A DNA stretch of 64,000 nt from Teredinibacter purpureus (GTDB lineage Bacteria > Pseudomonadota > Gammaproteobacteria > Pseudomonadales > Cellvibrionaceae). A program made the translations under genes and the position numbers. The stretch is from contig NZ_CP060092.1 of assembly GCF_014217335.1 (NCBI RefSeq), forward strand, positions 1,381,501-1,445,500, given 5' to 3'. The notes beneath the pieces are model-generated. The model was not told the origin of the DNA. It did no database searches and worked only from the letters and a program-made list of their open reading frames with translations. Shown here one piece after another: positions 49,253 through 56,924 of this stretch (position 1 is its first letter; every line of letters begins with the position of its first letter).

Positions 49253-50488
49253 CTAACTGTTTTTTACCTGTGTGAATAAACGTAGTAAAAATAGAGGGTT
49301 ACCAACAACGTAGCGATTAAATTTTGCCTTGGGTTCTTGCATTAAACGATACATCCATTCCATACCGAGCTCCCTCATCCACATGGGGCATCGACTAATA
49401 CGGCCCGAGTAGAAATCAAACAGCCCGCCAACGGCCATTGTCGTATGGGTATTAAGCTTATCTTTATTGCGGGAAACCCAGCTTTCTTGAATGGGTGAAC
49501 CCATGGCAACAAGGCATATATCGGCACCGGATTGATTGATGTCGGCAATAACATCCGCTTCTTGTTCTTGGTTGAAGAATCCGTGCTGTGTTCCAGCAAT
49601 GACTAGACCAGGAAATTGTATTTGAAGGTTTTTCGCAGCGGTACTTGCTACACCAGGCGCAGAACCCAGTAGGTATAGGGATTGTTTGCGAGCGTTCGCT
49701 TGGGTGCAAATGTGAGGCAGTAAATCGGTGCCATTTAAGTTATCGCGTAAGTTTATGCCGTTGTGCTTGGCGCCAAGCCGAACACCGGATCCATCGGCAA
49801 AAACATAGTCGCCGCAATTGAGCGTTTCGAGAAAATCTTTATTATCGTGTGCGAGATTAACTGAATTTACGTTAACAAAAAATACTGATTTTGCCCGTAT
49901 TGAGGTGTGATTGAAAATCACTTCTAGTGCCTCATTAAGCGTTAGGTTATTTATGTTGATACCAAATAGAGAAAACTTAAGTGGGCTGGAGAGACCTTTA
50001 GAGCTGTTGCGATACAGTATCGAGCAGATGATATATTTGACGATTAACAACGCATTAAATTGAATTGAATTGTGTTTTTCGTGATGACGAATGGACTCAC
50101 CGTGTGTCATTTCTATATTGCCGACCGATTTATGGGTGTCGAATAGGCTGATGATACCGGGTTTTAACGGCGTTAACGTTGATAGCGCATCGTTGGTACA
50201 AACAGAATGAAGGCTAACACCACACATAGAGATGTTTCCCTTCATTACATTAAAAAGTAACGCCGATTTTTTAAGTACGCCCTTGCGCCATTGCAGTAGC
50301 GATTGTGGTCGGCCGAGGGCATCTGAACGTTGCATACTGCGTAAGGCCGACTTACCTGCGACTATTGCTAAAAGGGCGTTGATTAACATTAAGGGGGAGA
50401 GTACGAGGACCAACAAAATCGCCACAAATGTGTCAAATAGAACAATGGACGAGACTATTTTTGTGTGTGAATGATAAGGGCTGTACAT
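49253..50488 (-). CDS. WecG/TagA-type glycosyltransferase fused to a degenerate sugar-transferase domain
   Basis: A 411-residue protein. The C-terminal 240 residues are a GT26 glycosyltransferase (FSLFGININNLTLNEAL, VNSVNLAHDNKDF, FADGSGVRLGAKHNG, GSAPGVASTAAKNLQ, VAMGSPIQESWVSRNKD). The N-terminal 170 residues look like a worn-out bacterial sugar transferase domain: a membrane helix (IVLFDTFVAILLVLVLSPLML), then LLFNVMKGNISMCG and LKPGIISLFDTHKSVG, which parallel LLNVVRGEMGLVGPRP and TKPGLTGLWQISGRA of the intact enzyme 48302-48979. KFRSM and the PRP are missing, so that half is probably only a membrane anchor or scaffold. ATG 50488 has GAGG eight bases before; the longer frame is not used. 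Confidence 0.85.
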   Translation of the reverse strand: MYSPYHSHTKIVSSIVLFDTFVAILLVLVLSPLMLINALLAIVAGKSALRSMQRSDALGRPQSLLQWRKGVLKKSALLFNVMKGNISMCGVSLHSVCTNDALSTLTPLKPGIISLFDTHKSVGNIEMTHGESIRHHEKHNSIQFNALLIVKYIICSILYRNSSKGLSSPLKFSLFGININNLTLNEALEVIFNHTSIRAKSVFFVNVNSVNLAHDNKDFLETLNCGDYVFADGSGVRLGAKHNGINLRDNLNGTDLLPHICTQANARKQSLYLLGSAPGVASTAAKNLQIQFPGLVIAGTQHGFFNQEQEADVIADINQSGADICLVAMGSPIQESWVSRNKDKLNTHTTMAVGGLFDFYSGRISRCPMWMRELGMEWMYRLMQEPKAKFNRYVVGNPLFLLRLFTQVKNS

Positions 50489-50524
50489 AATGTTTACCTC
50501 AATGTGTATTTCGTTATTGAGGTT

Positions 50525-50544
50525 TTTGCAGAGACTATGCCAGT
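50525..50544 (-). promoter_or_regulatory. Sigma-54 promoter of the WecG-type fusion gene
   Basis: Minus strand CTGGCATA-GTCT-CTGCA. GG at 50541-50540 and GC at 50529-50528 have ten bases between. Predicted start is about 50516, 28 bases before ATG 50488. Confidence 0.75.
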
Positions 50545-50602
50545 TTTTTAACGTGTTGATTCGTATAGTTATTGTATGATTATAAGGTGTTTGTGTGGTG
50601 CT

Positions 50603-50660
50603 TATTTGCAAAGTGAAAAGCGTTAGTATTTGCAATTTACAACGCTGCGCAAATTGCAAA
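50603..50660. promoter_or_regulatory. Candidate enhancer cluster upstream of the WecG-type promoter
   Basis: TATTTGCAAAG (50603-50613) is followed by TTTGCAATTT (50629-50638) and its exact reverse complement AAATTGCAAA (50651-50660), twelve bases apart. The cluster lies 60-120 bases upstream of the sigma-54 promoter. Confidence 0.45.
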
Positions 50661-50697
50661 AAAACGAATGCTTTGAAAGGACTATAGTGTTCGGTGC

Positions 50698-51423
50698 TTA
50701 GAATTCAGGAAATTTATTTTGGGTGGCGACGGTTAACGCGATCATTTTTTGGGTTAGTGATTTCTGAGGGCCAGGCAAACAACGTGCCGCTCGGGTTAGA
50801 ACTGACTGCAATGTTTTGGTCGTTTTATATAAGATAAAATCCGTTAGGGCGGGTTTATAAAGATGGCGAAGTGGCCCTGCACTGTAGTGCCGAATAAAAT
50901 CGGTTAGGGTTTCATCTCGATTGTTGTTCCACCGATGATCCAGTAAATGAACATGCGGGTTCGATTTAGCATAATGGATGACATGACCGTTCTCGCCCCA
51001 GCCTACATCGTCCTCTTCTGGTAAGGCTTCTTGGCAGTTTTTGATAATTGTTTCGATATACGCGCGCGAGTGTGCGTCATTTCGAAGAATAATAACGCCG
51101 GAATTCACGCGTTCGCTATAGCCATTGGCCATGTAAATACTTTTGTTGAATGAATTGAGCTGTTCGAAGGGGGGGCATCGTGGCGTAACCTCAGTGTCTG
51201 CGTCGAGAAAAACCACCCATTCATAGTCTTTTTTTAGGGCTTCACGCAGCAAGAATATTTTTAACCACACCACATCCAAGTCCAGCGTGGAGACTTTTGG
51301 TCGGTCGACTACACTGTATAAATAACCGTTTTTTTGTGCGAATGCTTTATGCGACTGCAAGCACGTTCGATAGCGCCATTGAAAGCCGCCCGTCGCCAGC
51401 GAAAATAACAAACTATTGGCCAT
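50698..51423 (-). CDS. Putative nucleotide-diphospho-sugar transferase
   Basis: A 241-residue soluble protein with FSLATGGFQWRYRTCLQSHK near the start, DLDVVWLKIFLLREAL, a DXD-type motif in WVVFLDADTEV and MANGYSERVNSGVIILR. This order resembles the GT34/GMA12-like or galactosyl transferase group that uses UDP-sugars. The exact family is uncertain. It lies in the EPS locus between the fusion gene and the regulator and is read leftward, 85 bases from the divergent regulator start. Confidence 0.7.
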   Translation of the reverse strand: MANSLLFSLATGGFQWRYRTCLQSHKAFAQKNGYLYSVVDRPKVSTLDLDVVWLKIFLLREALKKDYEWVVFLDADTEVTPRCPPFEQLNSFNKSIYMANGYSERVNSGVIILRNDAHSRAYIETIIKNCQEALPEEDDVGWGENGHVIHYAKSNPHVHLLDHRWNNNRDETLTDFIRHYSAGPLRHLYKPALTDFILYKTTKTLQSVLTRAARCLPGPQKSLTQKMIALTVATQNKFPEF

Positions 51424-51508
51424 AGAGACTTGCCTAGCAATATACGTGTCATTTTATTCTAGTCGTTATTCCATAGCGCAATCGATATTAACTAACAGTG
51501 AGATTTCT

Positions 51509-52990
51509 ATGCCTGATAGCGTAGGCCCCAATGCCGCGAGAATACTCTTTGTTGACGATGAAACTTCAATTTTAAAAAGTTTGCGTCGTGTTACTCGGCC
51601 GCTAAACAGCGAATGTGTATTTGTGGAAAGTGGTGCCGAGGCACTCGCTCTTCTAGAGGCGTCACCGTTTGACGTTATTGTATCGGATATGCGCATGCCG
51701 GAAATGGACGGCGCAGTGTTGTTGTCTCAGGTCGCAAAACGTTACCCAGAGACAATGCGATTAGTGCTGTCAGGTTATTCCGAAGATGAACTTATTATGT
51801 CGGCGATTAATGAAGGCCGCATTTGGGGGTATATCCATAAACCCTGGGATGACAATCTATTGCTGGTAACGCTACAGCAAGCGTTAGCAGCGCAGCAAAT
51901 GATGGTGGAGCGCGCGCTCTTACGTCACACCGTTGAGCGGTTTACGCGAGAACATAAGTCGGGATTCTGTCGATTCGTGGGGGCCTCTGCGGCCATGCAA
52001 ACGGTTTATAATCAAATCGAGCGTGTGGCACCGAGTAATGCTTCCGTTTTTATTACGGGGCCGAGCGGCACGGGTAAGGAGCTGGCGGCGGAAGCGTTAC
52101 ATCAATTGAGTTCACGTCAACAGGGGCCGCTGGTGCCGCTCAATTGTGCCGCTATTCCGAGTGAGTTAATGGAGTCTGAAATATTTGGCCATGTAAAGGG
52201 TGCGTTCTCTGGTGCTGTGGCTAATAGAGAGGGTGCTGCAGGCCAAGCCAGTGGCGGCACGTTGTTTCTCGATGAGCTGGGTGAAATGGATATTTCGTTG
52301 CAAGCTAAGTTGCTACGTTTTATTCAGACGGGCACTTATCAAAAAGTAGGTGGCTCGAAATTGGAAACCGCCGATATTCGATTTGTGTGTGCGACCAACC
52401 GTAACCCGCTACAGGCGATTGCGGAAGGTTTATTGCGCGAAGATTTGTATTATCGGTTAAATGTTGTGTCGATTAATATGCCACTTTTAGCAGAACGCGA
52501 TAATGACGCATCGCAACTTGCGAATTATTTTTTGCAGCTATTTGCAAAACGCGAGGAGAAAGAGTTGGTCGGCTTTACTCAGGACGCTGAGAAAGTCATA
52601 GATACCTACGGTTGGCCCGGTAATGTTAGGCAGCTAGAAAATTGCGTGCACAGTGTTGTGGTGATGTGCAGTGGCCCGCTTATTACTGTAGAAGATTTAA
52701 AAACAGCGTTACATCTAACCGACACGGATATAGCAGCCTTCCAATCTAGGCCTGTATTGTCGTCTTCTTTAGAATTGGAAAGCCCTCTAGAGCCCGCTGT
52801 TCTAGTGGGCTCTGGTGCCGCACTTCCTTCTTCCTCTGAACAATTAAAACCACTCTCTGTGGTAGAGCGAGACTATATTGAAAAGGCAATTGAGCGCTGT
52901 CAGGGCAATGTAGTGAAGGCCGCTACGTGTCTGGAAGTAAGCCCTTCTACGCTGTATCGCAAAATGCAAAATTGGGAAGCAAAAGTTTAA
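51509..52990 (+). CDS. NtrC-class sigma-54-dependent response regulator
   Basis: A 493-residue enhancer-binding protein. The REC domain (1-125) has D16/D17 region FVDDE, phosphoacceptor D60 in VIVSDMRMPEMDG and YIHKPWDD. The AAA+ domain (about 158-390) has Walker A GPSGTGKE (184-191), the sigma-54 contact loop GAFSGA (231-236) and Walker B TLFLDELGEM (251-260). A Fis-type HTH closes it (VVKAATCLEVSPSTLYRKMQ). All marks of a working activator are intact. ATG 51509 has GTGAG seven bases before; the longer frame overlaps the divergent gene. No partner kinase is next to it. Given four sigma-54 promoters around it, it is the likely activator of the EPS genes; Vibrio fischeri SypG is a known parallel. 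Confidence 0.92.
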   Translation: MPDSVGPNAARILFVDDETSILKSLRRVTRPLNSECVFVESGAEALALLEASPFDVIVSDMRMPEMDGAVLLSQVAKRYPETMRLVLSGYSEDELIMSAINEGRIWGYIHKPWDDNLLLVTLQQALAAQQMMVERALLRHTVERFTREHKSGFCRFVGASAAMQTVYNQIERVAPSNASVFITGPSGTGKELAAEALHQLSSRQQGPLVPLNCAAIPSELMESEIFGHVKGAFSGAVANREGAAGQASGGTLFLDELGEMDISLQAKLLRFIQTGTYQKVGGSKLETADIRFVCATNRNPLQAIAEGLLREDLYYRLNVVSINMPLLAERDNDASQLANYFLQLFAKREEKELVGFTQDAEKVIDTYGWPGNVRQLENCVHSVVVMCSGPLITVEDLKTALHLTDTDIAAFQSRPVLSSSLELESPLEPAVLVGSGAALPSSSEQLKPLSVVERDYIEKAIERCQGNVVKAATCLEVSPSTLYRKMQNWEAKV

Positions 52991-53063
52991 CAAAAGATTT
53001 ATGCGTAGCGGTGATGCGCACCTTATACCTTCCGTCTGGGGCATAAATTTAGCAAACTCACAT

Positions 53064-53083
53064 TGTGGTAAGCGTCTTGCAGT
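53064..53083 (+). promoter_or_regulatory. Sigma-54 promoter of the wzx operon
   Basis: GTGGTAAG-CGTC-TTGCA. GG at 53067-53068 and GC at 53079-53080 have ten bases between. The -12 box is perfect; the -24 box has two mismatches. Predicted start is about 53092, 25 bases before the wzx ATG. Confidence 0.65.
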
Positions 53084-53116
53084 ACCTTTCCAAACCCTCA
53101 TGTTGGATAGGCCGTA

Positions 53117-54373
53117 ATGTTGCAGTTTCTTAAAAATCGAATTCAAGACAAACTTTTTCGAAACACCAGTTGGATGCTGCTATCGGAAGCCACAGCCAAA
53201 ATCAGCCGGTTACTCACCGTGGTTGTTATGGCGGCCTACTTGACCCCTGTTCAGTTTGGTATCGCCAGCCTTGCGTTGGTGTGTCACGAATTGATGCGTA
53301 TTTTCAGCCGCGCCGGTGCCGGTGCGGCAGTCATTCAGTGTGAAGAGAGCGATTTAAAGGCTACGGCGGCGAACGCCTCACTGCTGCAATGGGTAATGTG
53401 TATCACGCTCGTTGGGCTGCAGTTTGGTGCGGCCGATTTTATTGCCGGTTATTACCAGGAACCTAAAATGGCGCCATTGCTGAAAATAATGGCGTTTACC
53501 TACCTGTGTTACCCGCTCGTAGCGGTGAAAGTCTTTATGGTTCAGCGCGAAAATCGTATGCGTTTTTTTGCTTTTGCCAATACGCTGAACATATCGACGG
53601 ACAATTTAAGCACGGTCGTATTTCTCATGCTCGATTTTGGCATTGCATCAGTTGCTTATGCCAAAGTTATCACGGCCTTTAGTTGGGTGCTTATTTTTGC
53701 GTTCGCACGCGTTAAGTCGGTTCGTCCTGGCTTTGATTCCTCCATATTCCCAAAATTAACGGTTATGTCCCTGCATATTTTTGGGTCTGAGTCGGCGAGA
53801 GTGTTGCGTTCGCAAATTGATATATTAATTGCAGCAAAATTACTCAGTGCAGAAGCTTTAGGGTTATATAGCTTCGCCAAAAATGCGGGCGTTGGTTTAA
53901 GTCAATCAATTGCCAATGCGTTTTTCGCAGGACTTTACCCGTATATATGCGAAAAAATTCGCTTGGGTTTTGCCGAGCAAGCAAAACGCAAGGCGCTTAT
54001 TTATGCTGGGGCTATATCAACAATTTTCGTCATGCAATCGCTAGCGGCGCCGTTCTATATTCAACTTCTTTTTGATGTTCGATGGGAATCGGCGGGTTCA
54101 ATTGTCGCGGTTCTGTGTTTTACCGGCGTGTCACTTATATTTGTTGACACATTAGGGCTCGTTTTTCGAGCGCTTAAGCAAACACTGAGCGAGTTGGCCC
54201 TAATCTTGTATTGTGTAATGACGACGACCAGTGCGTTGCTCTTCTTTCAGCCTGAGACTACAACGGAGCTCGCATGGACAACAACTTTGGTCAGTTTTAC
54301 GTGGTTACTACCCGTAATACTGCAACTACGAATGAAACAACATTTTGTTCAACAAAAGGTAACTGCATCATGA
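53117..54373 (+). CDS. Wzx-type polysaccharide flippase (MOP superfamily)
   Basis: A 418-residue inner-membrane protein with about twelve helices. It opens with the flippase pattern SWMLLSEATAKISRLLTVVVMAAYLTPVQFG in parts, and GIASLALVCHELMRIFSRAGAGAAVIQ. It belongs to the Wzx/RfbX or lipid III flippase group that turns lipid-linked repeats to the periplasm. Its stop overlaps the next ATG by four bases. The 3' end of the regulator is 127 bases upstream; the gap holds a sigma-54 promoter. Confidence 0.9.
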   Translation: MLQFLKNRIQDKLFRNTSWMLLSEATAKISRLLTVVVMAAYLTPVQFGIASLALVCHELMRIFSRAGAGAAVIQCEESDLKATAANASLLQWVMCITLVGLQFGAADFIAGYYQEPKMAPLLKIMAFTYLCYPLVAVKVFMVQRENRMRFFAFANTLNISTDNLSTVVFLMLDFGIASVAYAKVITAFSWVLIFAFARVKSVRPGFDSSIFPKLTVMSLHIFGSESARVLRSQIDILIAAKLLSAEALGLYSFAKNAGVGLSQSIANAFFAGLYPYICEKIRLGFAEQAKRKALIYAGAISTIFVMQSLAAPFYIQLLFDVRWESAGSIVAVLCFTGVSLIFVDTLGLVFRALKQTLSELALILYCVMTTTSALLFFQPETTTELAWTTTLVSFTWLLPVILQLRMKQHFVQQKVTAS

Positions 54374-55386
54374 ACAACAGCAAACCCATTTTTTCCGTCG
54401 TAATGCCTATGTACAACGTTGAGCGATATGTCGCGCAGGCGATAGATTCCGTACTTGCGCAAACCTATAAACATTTTGAATTAATCTGCGTAAACGATGG
54501 CTGTACAGATGATACGTTACGCATCGTGGCTGCCTATGATGATTCTCGTATCAAAGTGGTACATCAGAAAAATATGGGGCTTGCGGCGGCCCGTAATACG
54601 GGTATTAACTACGCGAATGGTGTGTTTGTAGCGTTGTTAGATTCGGACGATGCCTGGCGTTCAAATAAGCTGTCTGAACATTTTAAACATTTTCGCAATA
54701 CCCCAGATTTAGATATTAGCTATAGCGCGTCGCGCTTTATGGATGAAGATGGTGTGGATATGGGTATTGGTCAATACCCTCAGTTGAACGATATTACACC
54801 GCAAGTCATTTTTTGTCGTAACCCCATTGGGAATGGATCGGCTGCCGTAATACGCAAAAGCCTGCTTACGAATATAGCGGAGCGAAAAGTGGTTGATGGA
54901 GCATTTAGAACAACGTATTTCGATGAAGATTTTCGACAGTCTGAAGACGTTGAATTTTGGTTGCGTGCAGCGCTTAAAACCGACTGTGTATTTGGTGGTA
55001 TTGGCGAGGCCTTGACTCAGTATCGTGTGAACGCGAGCGGCTTAAGCGCAAATTTAGATAATCAATTTGCGGCGTGGAAAAGTTCAGTCAATAAAAATCA
55101 GTCGATATCACCGGTGTTTTTTAGCCGCTGGGAGAGCTTAGCGGAAGCGTATCAAAAACGTTATTTAGCTCGTCGTGCGGTTCAGGCGCGTAATAGTTTT
55201 GTCGCGCTTAAATTGGTGTGCTCAGCAGTTGCAACGGATTGGAGAATTGTAAAACAGGAACCTGTAAGAACAGCCGCAACGTTTGGTTGTGCGGTATTGT
55301 CCGTGCTACCGACTAGCGTGTACGCTGCAATTGAACACGCAGGTATGATGACAGCCAATCATTTTCGTAAAAGTGAAGCGGCTTAA
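54370..55386 (+). CDS. Family 2 glycosyltransferase
   Basis: A 338-residue GT2 enzyme: FSVVMPMYNVERYVAQAIDS near the start, ICVNDGCTDDTLRIV, NMGLAAARNTGINYANG and the DXD-type LLDSDDAWRSNKL. ATG 54370 is chosen because it begins just before the conserved block and overlaps the wzx stop (ATGA); the longer frame inside wzx is not used. A hydrophobic C-terminal stretch (about 300-325) may tether it to the membrane. Confidence 0.9.
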   Translation: MNNSKPIFSVVMPMYNVERYVAQAIDSVLAQTYKHFELICVNDGCTDDTLRIVAAYDDSRIKVVHQKNMGLAAARNTGINYANGVFVALLDSDDAWRSNKLSEHFKHFRNTPDLDISYSASRFMDEDGVDMGIGQYPQLNDITPQVIFCRNPIGNGSAAVIRKSLLTNIAERKVVDGAFRTTYFDEDFRQSEDVEFWLRAALKTDCVFGGIGEALTQYRVNASGLSANLDNQFAAWKSSVNKNQSISPVFFSRWESLAEAYQKRYLARRAVQARNSFVALKLVCSAVATDWRIVKQEPVRTAATFGCAVLSVLPTSVYAAIEHAGMMTANHFRKSEAA

Positions 55387-55434
55387 ATAGACGGTTAAGG
55401 TGTTGTTAATGCATTATGCTGAAAGAGCGCGGCG

Positions 55435-56361
55435 TTATTCTGTGGTAACGGGAATAGCGATAGTAAACGTTGTGCCGCGCTCTGCATTACTCGTCACGCT
55501 AAGTTCACCTCCGTGCTTGGTGATAATGCCATGGGAAATAGAAAGGCCTAAACCTGTACCTTTTCCTGGAGCCTTAGTAGAGAAGAACGGATCAAATATT
55601 CTATCGATGTCCATGGGTGAAATACCCTTCCCCGTATCAGAAATTTTTACGTAGAGAAGCCCTTTTTCAATACTGGTAACTATTGAAATAGTCCCTTTCG
55701 ATTCTATCGCCTGTGCAGCATTCACCAGCAAATTCAAAATAACTTGAGAGAATCCCCCTGCATAGCCGTCAATTGCGGGCAAATCACTGTATTGCTCAAC
55801 TATATCGCCTTTGTATTTGAGTTCGTTCCACACGAGTTTTAGTGTGGAGCGAATAGATTCATTGACGTCGAACGGTTTTTTTTCGTCGGTGTCGGGCCGA
55901 GAGAAATCCTTCAGGCTTCTGACTATTTCGGATATGCGCTCCATTCCCGAAATGGAGTCCGAGATAATATCGTTGAAATCGTCCATTAAAAACGCGATGT
56001 CATAATTTTTATAGGCGTCTGCGATCACGCTCGTGATTTCGGGATCTTTATCGAGCGCAATGACGGTCTCTATAAACCCGTTGATGTCGCTTTTATATTT
56101 TTTTAAGGTATTAAGATTACTGCGTACGTAGGCTGAAGGGTTGTTTATTTCGTGTGCAACGCCGGCCGATAGTTGGCCCATGGATGCCAGTTTTTCTTGG
56201 TGTAAGAGCTGTGCTTTTTGAAAGCGCAGGCGGTTGTAAGCAGTGGTTAGGGTAGAGGTCGCTTCATGGAGCTCGCGAGATTTATCTTCGAGTAATTTGT
56301 CGGCGTATTCACGCGCTTTTTTTTGCCGTTCATAGGCGGCTTTGTAATCTGGGTTGGTCAT
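55435..56361 (-). CDS. Soluble histidine kinase of the H-NOX operon
   Basis: A 308-residue cytoplasmic kinase: a helical N-terminus (1-55), an H-box ASMGQLSAGVAHEINNPSAYV with His about 70, and a HATPase domain (ILNLLVNAAQAIESKG, KISDTGKGISPMDIDRIFDPFF, GKGTGLGLSISHGII). No sensor domain or membrane segment is present. Its start overlaps the H-NOX stop by four bases (ATGA), as in known H-NOX/kinase pairs where the haem protein controls autophosphorylation. It is the last gene of the operon. Confidence 0.9.
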   Translation of the reverse strand: MTNPDYKAAYERQKKAREYADKLLEDKSRELHEATSTLTTAYNRLRFQKAQLLHQEKLASMGQLSAGVAHEINNPSAYVRSNLNTLKKYKSDINGFIETVIALDKDPEITSVIADAYKNYDIAFLMDDFNDIISDSISGMERISEIVRSLKDFSRPDTDEKKPFDVNESIRSTLKLVWNELKYKGDIVEQYSDLPAIDGYAGGFSQVILNLLVNAAQAIESKGTISIVTSIEKGLLYVKISDTGKGISPMDIDRIFDPFFSTKAPGKGTGLGLSISHGIITKHGGELSVTSNAERGTTFTIAIPVTTE

Positions 56362-56900
56362 AGAATACGAATGTCGATTAAGCAGTGGTCTTCGCCGGTA
56401 TGCATACAGGTGTTTTGGATGATATCAATGGCTACGTCGTACTGCTTAGCTGCGCCGTATATCAGCCCCTCTGCTAGCAAACAGAGCTTTCTGGGTGAGG
56501 TGTAATACATTTGCATATGCTGGTTATTTACCGCGGTACATCGAATTTGAGGAAGGTGGGCGTCGTGGTAGAGTTTTTCGACTTCTTTGTGAATAACGCC
56601 TTCAATACTGGAGAGAAAACTAAAAAAAGTGGGTTGTACTTTTCTAAAAACGGGAAATTTGCTATCTAACTCTGTAAATAAATATTCGCCGAACGCGCGT
56701 TTTACATCGCTTTTAGAGAGTTTGAGGTGCTCAGAGATTACGTCGACAAAGGTGAGCATTTCTGAATCTTCATAACTGTGTGCGGAAGCGTATATGCCCC
56801 CGGAGGATGGCGCTACTTTTTCAAGAATTGCTTCCCAGGTTTGCATACCATAATTCTTTTCGATCATATCGTTTAGAGCGATGAATACGGCGCCTTTCAT
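56358..56900 (-). CDS. H-NOX haem nitric oxide-sensing protein
   Basis: A 180-residue H-NOX domain protein: MKGAVFIALNDMI start, W22, the haem-ligand His at 104 in GVIHKEVEKLYHDAHLP and the YxSxR haem-propionate motif at 133-137 (YTSPR). H-NOX proteins of this type bind NO and signal through a partner kinase. Cys140, Cys165 and Cys173 are placed like the zinc/redox-site cysteines reported in Shewanella H-NOX; the fourth ligand would have to be H167 or H172. I cannot tell from sequence whether O2 also binds. It lies between the HD-GYP regulator and the kinase. Confidence 0.95.
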   Translation of the reverse strand: MKGAVFIALNDMIEKNYGMQTWEAILEKVAPSSGGIYASAHSYEDSEMLTFVDVISEHLKLSKSDVKRAFGEYLFTELDSKFPVFRKVQPTFFSFLSSIEGVIHKEVEKLYHDAHLPQIRCTAVNNQHMQMYYTSPRKLCLLAEGLIYGAAKQYDVAIDIIQNTCMHTGEDHCLIDIRIL

Positions 56901-56924
56901 AGCGTAACACCTTCTTGTTGGTAT

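Noticed and set aside
51434..51452. A sigma-54-like TGACACG-TATA-TTGCT on the minus strand before the gene 50698-51423
   Set aside because: The invariant -24 GG is GA, and the predicted start would fall only about two bases before the ATG. It may be a relic, but I do not count it as a promoter.
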